A stretch of DNA of 64,000 bases from Streptomyces aurantiogriseus (lineage in GTDB: Bacteria > Actinomycetota > Actinomycetes > Streptomycetales > Streptomycetaceae): NCBI RefSeq assembly GCF_014649375.1, contig NZ_BMSX01000017.1, positions 124,001 to 188,000 on the forward strand, read 5' to 3'. Of the stretch, positions 57,855 through 64,000 are shown piece after piece; position 1 is the first letter of the stretch; each line of letters starts with the position of its first letter. The notes under the pieces were generated by a model. That model did not search any database and was not told the origin of the DNA. It worked only from the letters and a program-made list of their open reading frames with translations. The position numbers were made by a program, and so were the translations under genes.

Positions 57855-58056
57855 GCGTCGACTCCCTCCCTCGGAGCGGGCCGCTCCCGCCACCCCGAAC
57901 GCATACCTGCTCGCCCCGGCCCGCTCGTAAGCGGCAACGGCGGCCGTGTCGCCCGCGGCGGGGCCCGGAGGCCCCAGGCGGACACGCCCCGCACCCGCCC
58001 CGCCACGACCCCGGCCCGCCCCCCGGCAGCAGGCGCAGCCCCCGTCAGCCGAAGGC

Positions 58057-59484
58057 TCAGTCCCCCAGTCCCCCGCCCACCGTGAACCCGATCACCGACC
58101 CACCCCCCGTCCGCCGGAAGGCGAACGCCGCACCCCCGTGAGCCAGTGCCACCTCCCGCACGATCGACAGGCCCAGCCCCGACCCCGGCAGGGACCGCGC
58201 GTCCGCAGCGCGGTAGAAGCGGTCGAAGACGCGGGTGAGGTCGGATTCGGTGATGCCGGGCCCGCGGTCGAGGACCTCGACGCGGACCGTGCCCGGCCGA
58301 GCCGGACCGGTGACGTCGATCTCGATCGGCGCCCTGCCCTCGCGGTCGAACTTGGTGGCGTTCTCGACGAGGTTGGACAGCGCGCGCTGGAGCATGCCGG
58401 GCCGGCCGTCGGTGGTGGTGTCGCCGCTCGTACGGACCAGGATCCGGCGACCGGTACGGCGACGGGCGAGACCGGCGACATCCTCGGCGAGGTCGGCGAG
58501 GTCGACCCGCTGGGGCGGCTCGGTGTCGGACTGGCCGGCCGCGAGGTCGACCAGCTCGTTGACCAGGTCGGTGAGTTCGCGCGCCTCCTGACCCAGGTCG
58601 GCGACGAGTTCGTCCCGGGTGGCGGGGGGCAGCTCGTCGATACGGCGCAGCAGCGAGATGTTCGTACGCAGCGACGTCAGCGGCGTACGCAGCTCGTGTC
58701 CCGCGTCCTGGACCAGGCGGCGCTGGTCCTCCTCGGACTGCGCCAGGCGGCCCAGCATGCGGTCGAAGGCGCGGCCGAGGCGGCCGACCTCGTCGTAGCC
58801 GGTGACGGGGACCTGGATGCCGAGCCGGCGGGTGCGGGCGACATCCTCGGCGGCGGTGGTGAGGATGACCAGGCGGTGGGTGATCCGCCGGGCCAGCCAC
58901 CAGCCGAACAGGCCCGCCGCCGTCACGACCGCGATCATCAGCACCAGCGTGCGCTGCTGCAGCGCCCGCAGCAGATCCTCCGTGTCGCTGAACTCCTGCG
59001 CGACCTGCACCGCGCCCCGCCCGCCGCCCAGCGCGACGGTCGCGACGCGGTAGACGTCGCTGCCGACGTCGACGTCCTTGTGCTCGGTGAGCGTCCCGGC
59101 CGTCGCGGCGGCCGCGACCTCCCGGTCGGCGTCCTTCACCGGCAGCCCGGGGCTGCCCGGGTCGACGACCGCCCCGTCCGGCCCCAGCACCTGCACGTCC
59201 GTACGGGCGGGCCGCACGATGTCGTGGCCCGGCGCGGAGGAGGAGAAGTCCTCCGGGTCCATCGCCCGGTCGCGCACCTCGTCCCGCAGGTCCTGCACGA
59301 CCTCGTCGAACACCGACTCCTGGTCCACCCGCACCAGCCGGGCGGCAGCCGAGTACGACAGGACACCGACGAGGACGGTCACGGCGGCGGTCACGGCCGC
59401 GAAGGACACCGCGAAGGTCGTCCGCAGCGAGACGAGCTTCGGGCGCCGCCGGGAAGACACCCAGCGCCGCAGACGGCCGCCCAT
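58057..59484 (-). CDS. OmpR-type sensor histidine kinase
   Basis: The 475-residue kinase has an N-terminal helix (about 22-45, FAVSFAAVTAAVTVLVGVLS), an outer sensor segment (about 50-175), a second helix (TLVLMIAVVTAAGLFGWWLA), HAMP, then HisKA with His263 in DAGHELRTPLTSL, and HATPase motifs NLVENATKFDREG, DRGPGI and GSGLGLSIV. It is of the MprB/PhoR type. It follows the response regulator gene at 59496 with a gap of 11 bases, so they form a two-component system. The signal is not known. Confidence 0.94.
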   Translation of the reverse strand: MGGRLRRWVSSRRRPKLVSLRTTFAVSFAAVTAAVTVLVGVLSYSAAARLVRVDQESVFDEVVQDLRDEVRDRAMDPEDFSSSAPGHDIVRPARTDVQVLGPDGAVVDPGSPGLPVKDADREVAAAATAGTLTEHKDVDVGSDVYRVATVALGGGRGAVQVAQEFSDTEDLLRALQQRTLVLMIAVVTAAGLFGWWLARRITHRLVILTTAAEDVARTRRLGIQVPVTGYDEVGRLGRAFDRMLGRLAQSEEDQRRLVQDAGHELRTPLTSLRTNISLLRRIDELPPATRDELVADLGQEARELTDLVNELVDLAAGQSDTEPPQRVDLADLAEDVAGLARRRTGRRILVRTSGDTTTDGRPGMLQRALSNLVENATKFDREGRAPIEIDVTGPARPGTVRVEVLDRGPGITESDLTRVFDRFYRAADARSLPGSGLGLSIVREVALAHGGAAFAFRRTGGGSVIGFTVGGGLGD

Positions 59485-59495
59485 CCGCGCGCCCC

Positions 59496-60209
59496 TCACT
59501 CTTCCCGCAGCACGTAGCCCACGCCCCGCACGGTGTGGATCAGCTGCGGGGCGCCGGGCGCGTCGAGCTTGCGGCGCAGATAGCCGACGTAGACGGCGAG
59601 GTTCTTGGAGCCGGGGCCGAAGTCGTAGCCCCAGATGCGGTCGTAGATCGTGGCATGGTCGAGGACGATGCCCGCGTTGCGCACGAGCAGTTCCAGCAGC
59701 TCGAACTCGGTGCGGGTCAGCTCCAGCTCCCGCTCCCCGCGCCAGGCCCGCCGCGCCTGCGGGTCCATCCGCAGCCCGGCGGCCTCCACGTACCGCGCGG
59801 GAGGCGTCGCCACCGGTTTCGGTACGTCGACCACGGCCCCCGGGTTGGTGCGGCGCAGCAGGGCCCGCAGCCGGGCGAAGACCTCCTCCACGTCGAAGGG
59901 CTTCACCACGTAGTCGTCGGCGCCCGCGTCCAGGCCGGCGATCCGGTCGGCGGTCTCCACGAGCGCCGTCAGCATCAGGATGGGCGTACGGTCGCCCTCG
60001 GCGCGCAGCACCCGGCAGACCTGCAGGCCGTCGATGCCGGGCATCATCACGTCGAGGACGAGCACGTCCGGCGGCGTCCGGTGGGCGTGCGCCAGCGCCT
60101 CGACGCCGTCGGCGACCGCAGTGACCTGGTAGCCCTCCAGCGTCAGGGCCCGTTCCAGGGCGTGACGGATGGCGCGGTCGTCTTCGGCGAGGAGCACGGT
60201 CTGAGGCAC
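59496..60209 (-). CDS. OmpR-family response regulator
   Basis: The 237-residue regulator has a receiver domain (acidic pair at 10-11, phosphorylated Asp53 in LVLDVMMPGIDGLQV, Lys in VVKPFD) and a winged-helix DNA-binding domain (LTRTEFELLELLVRNAGIVL ... VYVGYLRRKLD). GTG 60209 is used. It is the first gene of the pair with the kinase. It resembles MprA/CseB types of actinobacteria. The upstream region contains common intergenic repeats. Confidence 0.95.
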   Translation of the reverse strand: MPQTVLLAEDDRAIRHALERALTLEGYQVTAVADGVEALAHAHRTPPDVLVLDVMMPGIDGLQVCRVLRAEGDRTPILMLTALVETADRIAGLDAGADDYVVKPFDVEEVFARLRALLRRTNPGAVVDVPKPVATPPARYVEAAGLRMDPQARRAWRGERELELTRTEFELLELLVRNAGIVLDHATIYDRIWGYDFGPGSKNLAVYVGYLRRKLDAPGAPQLIHTVRGVGYVLREE

Positions 60210-60303
60210 AGGCCCAGTCTGCCAAGGCCTCCGGCGGTTGGGCGGGGCTGAGGTCGGTACGGTCACCCTTCTTACTGGGCTCTCACCGTCGCGGTGGGCG
60301 TGC

Positions 60304-60323
60304 CTGGGGGCTGCCGCCCCCAG
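60304..60323. terminator. Hairpin downstream of the FMN reductase gene
   Basis: A perfect 8-base-pair stem CTGGGGGC / GCCCCCAG around TGCC (60304-60323). It is a common Streptomyces intergenic element and sits between the FMN reductase stop and the response regulator start. Confidence 0.65.
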
Positions 60324-60358
60324 ACCCCCGCTGTCGGCCCTGAACGGGCCTCGTCCTC

Positions 60359-60418
60359 AAACGCCGGACGGGCTGGTTCACCCCGACCGGCGCTCCACGG
60401 TGAACGCCGGACGGGCTG
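60359..60418. repeat. GCCGGACGGGCTG-type intergenic repeats
   Basis: AACGCCGGACGGGCTG occurs at 60360-60375 and at 60403-60418, with a shorter variant GCGCCGGACGGG near 60443. This element recurs between Streptomyces genes. It contributes nothing coding. Confidence 0.65.
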
Positions 60419-60481
60419 ATTGCACCGAGCCTCTCTCGTAAGGCGCCGGACGGGGACTGCCCCTGGCCGGCGCCCGAGAGG

Positions 60482-61078
60482 TCACTGGCGGGAAAGCGCC
60501 GCCAGCTGTTCCGCGAACGGCACCACCGTGAACTCGTCCTTCACGGCCGGCCGCGCCACCGACAGCCCCGCCATCAGGCCCGCCAGCTCCCCCGCGGCGC
60601 GTTCGATCCGCTCCGGCAGCCCCTCCGCGCCCCAGTCCTCCGAGGCGGCGTAGACGGCAGTCGGGACGACGACGGCCCGCAGGTAGGCGAAGAGCGGTCG
60701 CAGGGCGTGCTCCAGTACGAGCGAGTGCCGGGCGGAACCACCGGTGGCCGCGATCAGCACCGGCTTCCCCGCCAGCGCGTCCTTCTCCAGCACGTCGAAG
60801 AAGGACTTGAACAGGCCGCTGTACGACGCCGAGAACACCGGCGTGACGACGATCAGCCCGTCCGCCGCCGTGACCGCGTCGAGCGCGGCCGCCAGCTTCC
60901 GTCCCGGGAACCCGTTGGTGAAGTGGTGCGCGATCTCGACGGCGAGGTCGCGCAGCTCCACGACCTCCACCTCCACCTCCGCGGAGGCCCGCCCGGCGGT
61001 GGCCGCCGCGAGCCGGTCGGCCAGCAGCCGGGTGGACGACGGGACGCTCAGCCCCGCCGAGACGACGACGAGCTTCAT
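60482..61078 (-). CDS. CE1759-family FMN reductase
   Basis: The 198-residue flavodoxin-like protein starts MKLVVVSAGLSVPSSTRLLA, the FMN-phosphate loop, and contains LIVVTPVFSASYSGLFKSFF and PVLIAATGGSARHSL. It reduces FMN with NADPH and passes the reduced flavin to the monooxygenase encoded just upstream, whose stop overlaps its start by four bases. The pair matches the CE1758/CE1759 two-component flavin monooxygenase systems. Confidence 0.93.
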   Translation of the reverse strand: MKLVVVSAGLSVPSSTRLLADRLAAATAGRASAEVEVEVVELRDLAVEIAHHFTNGFPGRKLAAALDAVTAADGLIVVTPVFSASYSGLFKSFFDVLEKDALAGKPVLIAATGGSARHSLVLEHALRPLFAYLRAVVVPTAVYAASEDWGAEGLPERIERAAGELAGLMAGLSVARPAVKDEFTVVPFAEQLAALSRQ

Positions 61079-62160
61079 GCGACGGTCACCTCCCGGGCGG
61101 CCTTGAGGGAAGCGTGGGTCGGCGCCTCCGGTACATCGGCCGGACGGCCCTTCGCGAACTCCTTGCGCAGCACCGGCACGACCTCCTCGCCGAGCATGTC
61201 GAGCTGCTCCAGGACGGTCTTCAGCGGCAGCCCCGCGTGGTCCATCAGGAACAGCTGACGCTGGTAGTCGCCCGCGTACTCACGGAAGGACAGCGTCTTC
61301 TCGATCACCTGCTGCGGCGAGCCGACCGTCAGCGGGGTCTGCTCGGTGAAGTCCTCCAGCGACGGCCCGTGCCCGTACACGGGCGCGTTGTCGAAGTACG
61401 GCCGGAACTCGCGCACCGCGTCCTGCGAGTTCTTCCGCATGAAGACCTGACCGCCCAGGCCGACGATGGCCTGCTCGGGCGTGCCGTGCCCGTAGTGCGC
61501 GTACCGGGCCCGGTACAGCTCGACCATCTGCTTGGTGTGGTCGGCCGGCCAGAAGATGTTGTTGTGGAAGAAGCCGTCGCCGTAGAAGGCGGCCTGCTCG
61601 GCGATCTCGGGCGACCGGATGGAGCCGTGCCAGACGAACGGCGGTACGTCGTCCAGCGGCCGGGGCGTGGAGGTGAAGCCCTGCAGCGGCGTACGGAACT
61701 TCCCCTCCCAGTCGACGACGTCCTCGCGCCACAGCCGGTGGAGCAGGGCGTAGTTCTCGATGGCGAGGTTGATGCCCTGCCGGATGTCCTGCCCGAACCA
61801 CGGGTACACCGGCCCGGTGTTGCCTCGGCCCATCATCAGGTCGACGCGCCCGTCGGCCAGGTGCTGGAGCATCGCGTAGTCCTCGGCGATCTTCACCGGG
61901 TCGTTGGTGGTGATCAGCGTGGTCGAGGTGGAGAGGATCAGCTTCTCGGTCCGCGCGGCTATGTAGCCGAGCATCGTGGTGGGGGACGAGGGCACGAACG
62001 GCGGGTTGTGGTGCTCACCGGTCGCGAAGACGTCCAGCCCGACCTCCTCCGCCTTCAGCGCGATGGCGACCATGGCCTTGATCCGCTCGCGCTCGGTCGG
62101 CGTACGGCCGGTCGTCGGGTCCGGCGTGACATCGCCCACCGTGAAGATCCCGAACTGCAT
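61075..62160 (-). CDS. CE1758-family FMN-dependent luciferase-like monooxygenase
   Basis: The 361-residue TIM-barrel monooxygenase starts MQFGIFTVGDVTPDPTTGRT and carries VFATGEHHNPPFVPSSPTTM, DLMMGRGNTGPVYPWFGQDI, then ENYALLHRLWREDVVDWEGK. It uses reduced FMN from the coupled reductase. The substrate is unknown. It is the first gene of the pair and diverges from the AraC-type regulator across 171 bases with an AT-rich GTTGACCGTTCAAC palindrome-like stretch at about 62181-62195, a possible operator. Confidence 0.93.
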   Translation of the reverse strand: MQFGIFTVGDVTPDPTTGRTPTERERIKAMVAIALKAEEVGLDVFATGEHHNPPFVPSSPTTMLGYIAARTEKLILSTSTTLITTNDPVKIAEDYAMLQHLADGRVDLMMGRGNTGPVYPWFGQDIRQGINLAIENYALLHRLWREDVVDWEGKFRTPLQGFTSTPRPLDDVPPFVWHGSIRSPEIAEQAAFYGDGFFHNNIFWPADHTKQMVELYRARYAHYGHGTPEQAIVGLGGQVFMRKNSQDAVREFRPYFDNAPVYGHGPSLEDFTEQTPLTVGSPQQVIEKTLSFREYAGDYQRQLFLMDHAGLPLKTVLEQLDMLGEEVVPVLRKEFAKGRPADVPEAPTHASLKAAREVTVA

Positions 62161-62331
62161 GGTCGCTCAACCTCCAAAGTTGTTGACCGTTCAACTATAC
62201 CGCTGAACGACCACCCCGCGGCCCGTATTCCCCGGCAACTTCCCGCCACCTTCCCCGCACCTCACCTGTCCCCTTCGCCCGCCTCCTCCCGCGTACCCCC
62301 GACTGTCAGTGCCCCGCCCTACGATCCCGAC

Positions 62332-63117
62332 ATGGCCGCCCCACGCCGTGACACCCGAGGCATCGTCGACGCCGCGGAACTCTTCGCGCGCGTCCGTTTC
62401 CGGCGCCGCGAACCGGCCCCGCCGCTGCGCCCCTATCTGGAGCACTACTGGCTGATCGACTGGGACCTGGAGCAGCCGTACGCCTCCCACGTGGTCCCGC
62501 ATCCGTCGGTGAACCTCGTCTTCCAGCGGTACGAGGGCGAGGCCCCCTTCGCCGAGCTCGCCGGGATCGGCCTCGGCCTCTTCACCCGGAAACTGGAGGG
62601 GAGAGGCCGGGTCTGCGGCATCCAGTTCCGCCCCGGCGGCTTCCGCCCCTTCGCACCGGACCACCCGGTGAGCGACTGGACGGGCCGCCTGATCCGCCTC
62701 CCGGACACCGACCCGGAGCCCGTCCTCTCCCCCGACGACGAGGACGCCCGCGTGACCGCCCTCGACACCTGCCTCCTCGGGCTCGGCCCCCGCCCCGACC
62801 CCCAGGCCGACCAGGCGATGACTCTGGTCGACCGCATCCGTACCGACCGCACGATCCGCCGCGTGACCGACTTCGCGAAAGCGGAGGGCGTGTCGGTACG
62901 ACTGCTGCAGCGCCTGTTCGCCGCGTACGTGGGAGTCGGCCCGAAGTGGGTGATCCTGCGGTACCGGATCCATGAGGCCCTGGAGCGGGCGGAGACCGAG
63001 GAGAGGGTGGACTGGGCGGCCCTGGCAGCGGACCTGGGATATGCGGACCAGGCCCACCTGGTGAGGGACTTCAAGGCAACCGTGGGCGTATCACCGACGG
63101 CATACGCACCCCGGTAG
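62332..63117 (+). CDS. AraC-family transcriptional regulator
   Basis: The 261-residue protein has an N-terminal ligand-type domain (PPLRPYLEHYWLIDWDLEQP, GIQFRPGGFRPF) and a C-terminal pair of helix-turn-helices (VTDFAKAEGVSVRLLQRLFA, then WAALAADLGYADQAHLVRDF). It resembles the DUF6597-AraC type found in actinobacteria. ATG 62332 is the family start. It diverges from the flavin monooxygenase pair and may control it. The inducer is unknown. Confidence 0.92.
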   Translation: MAAPRRDTRGIVDAAELFARVRFRRREPAPPLRPYLEHYWLIDWDLEQPYASHVVPHPSVNLVFQRYEGEAPFAELAGIGLGLFTRKLEGRGRVCGIQFRPGGFRPFAPDHPVSDWTGRLIRLPDTDPEPVLSPDDEDARVTALDTCLLGLGPRPDPQADQAMTLVDRIRTDRTIRRVTDFAKAEGVSVRLLQRLFAAYVGVGPKWVILRYRIHEALERAETEERVDWAALAADLGYADQAHLVRDFKATVGVSPTAYAPR

Positions 63118-63201
63118 GGACGCGCGGCCGGGACACACGCTGCTGCGCCACGCGGTCGCGACCAGCCCTCACCAGGGCGCGACCAGCCCCACGCACCCGC
63201 A

Positions 63202-64000
63202 CTAGGGCACGATCACCAGCCGCCCCCGAACCCCGCCCTCCCCCAACCGGGCGTGTGCCTTGGCAGCCTCGCCCAACGAGAACGTCTCCGCCACCCGCAG
63301 GGTCAGCACCCCCTCCTCCACGAGGCGCACCAACTCCCCCAGCTGCGCACCGTCCGCACTCACCTCGACGGCCCCGGTCCGCACCCCCCTCACCGAGGCC
63401 GGCTCCGCCTGCGGAATGACCCCCGCGTAAACACCCCCGTCCCGCACCCACGCCAGGGCCCGCTCCCCCAGCACCGCCGCGTCCAGCACCGCGTCGAAGC
63501 CGCCCGGCTCGACGTCCCCGGCGCTGAACCCGGCCGCACCCAGCGACCGTACGAACTCCTCGTCCCCCTCCCGGGCCAGGCCGGTCACCGCCAGCCCCCG
63601 ACGCGCCGCGAGCTGCACGGCGAACCCCCCGACCGCACCGGCCGCACCGGTCACCAGCAGCGAAGCCCCCTCCCCCAGCTCCAGCAGGTCGAGGGCCTGC
63701 GCGGCCGTCAGGGCGTTCAGCGGCAGCGTCGCCGCATGCACCGCGTCCACTCCCGCCGGCGCCTTCGCCACCGCGTCGGTGTCCACGACGACGTACTCCG
63801 CGTGCGTACCGAGCGGCTTGACCATGCCGTAGTCGAGGGCCACGACCTCGTCCCCGACGCTCCAGGCCGTGGCCACGCCCGTCGCGTCGACGGTCCCGGC
63901 GACGTCCCAGCCGAGCCCGATCTGCTTGCCGGCGCCCCCGAAGGCACCCGAGCGCACCCCGGCGTCCACCGGGTTCAGCGCGGCCGCCGCCACCTTGATC
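63202..64000 (-). CDS. NADP-dependent quinone-oxidoreductase-like enzyme, 5' end outside window
   Basis: The 3' 266 codons of a medium-chain dehydrogenase (QOR/zinc-independent type) are visible. It reads VAAAALNPVDAGVRSGAFGG, GLGWDVAGTVD, VGDEVVALDY, LVTGAAGAVGGFAVQLAARR as the NADP-binding GxGxxG loop, and ends GRLVIVP. It has no structural or catalytic zinc cysteines. Roughly 30 residues with the start lie beyond position 64000. The substrate is unknown. Confidence 0.9.
   Translation of the reverse strand, partial: IKVAAAALNPVDAGVRSGAFGGAGKQIGLGWDVAGTVDATGVATAWSVGDEVVALDYGMVKPLGTHAEYVVVDTDAVAKAPAGVDAVHAATLPLNALTAAQALDLLELGEGASLLVTGAAGAVGGFAVQLAARRGLAVTGLAREGDEEFVRSLGAAGFSAGDVEPGGFDAVLDAAVLGERALAWVRDGGVYAGVIPQAEPASVRGVRTGAVEVSADGAQLGELVRLVEEGVLTLRVAETFSLGEAAKAHARLGEGGVRGRLVIVP

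Overview
The window is high-GC actinobacterial chromosome, almost certainly Streptomyces. The evidence is very GC-rich third codon positions, many GTG starts, dense head-to-tail genes with 4-base ATGA overlaps, futalosine menaquinone genes, a haem/System II cytochrome c block, several ECF sigma factors and typical Streptomyces palindromic intergenic repeats. From memory, the order mqnE, Lrp, UbiX, mqnP, mqnL ... resABC/ccsB ... hemL is that of the S. coelicolor core around SCO4469-SCO4495. I saw no tRNA, rRNA, insertion sequence, integrase or CRISPR array.

Layout. (1) 0.1-5.7 kb: late futalosine menaquinone genes (mqnE, UbiX-type prenyl-FMN synthase, mqnP, mqnL) with an Lrp regulator and a rhomboid protease. 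(2) 5.7-16.7 kb: small membrane proteins; an overlapping gene pair (6468-7426) sharing a glycine-rich YYFGD motif; a CDP-alcohol phosphatidyltransferase; a transglutaminase-like protein; a yeast-Fcy1-like deaminase coupled to a 2OG-Fe(II) oxygenase; a P-loop NTPase coupled to a membrane-anchored type-1 solute-binding protein; an ECF sigma/anti-sigma-like pair. (3) 16.8-24.6 kb: cytochrome c maturation (ccsB, resB, ccdA, resA), a lipoprotein with a deacetylase-like fold, a histidine phosphatase and hemL, preceded by an array of helical-turn-spaced repeats.

(4) 25-35.5 kb: accessory enzymes and regulators: hydrolase, NarL-type two-component system, PAP2 phosphatase with an antisense tail, AAA ATPase, YceI, ECF41 sigma factor, F420-type oxidoreductase, and an aldo/keto reductase with a TetR regulator and a clear GGAAC/GTTCC operator cluster. 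(5) 35.7-41.3 kb: copper island (DUF6153-like, DUF305, a His-rich secreted protein, copZ, copA, DUF4396) with three CsoR-like ATACCCC/GGGGTAT sites. (6) 41.5-45.6 kb: a large MalT/LAL-type LuxR regulator and small membrane proteins. (7) 45.8-48.4 kb: arsenic island (arsI, arsR, aquaglyceroporin, second arsR, arsC) without an ArsB/Acr3 pump.

(8) 48.6-54.6 kb: the most unusual stretch. A membrane-anchored PstS-like binding protein is interrupted by an in-frame amber codon. Opposite it lie a 941-residue protein with a TCAD9-like region and a C-terminal APH-type kinase, a membrane-anchored Nudix protein and a SLOG-like nucleotide-sensor protein, an arrangement that looks like a conflict or signalling cassette. 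(9) 54.7-64 kb: MFS transporter, small secreted protein, M20 peptidase, OmpR-type two-component system, flavin-dependent monooxygenase with its FMN reductase, AraC regulator and a partial quinone-oxidoreductase-like gene running off the end.

Tandem repeats overlap stop codons at three places (3266-3317, 44242-44313, 54651-54692), a recurring feature of this window. Family names such as DUF numbers and TCAD9 are recalled from sequence patterns, not from searches.
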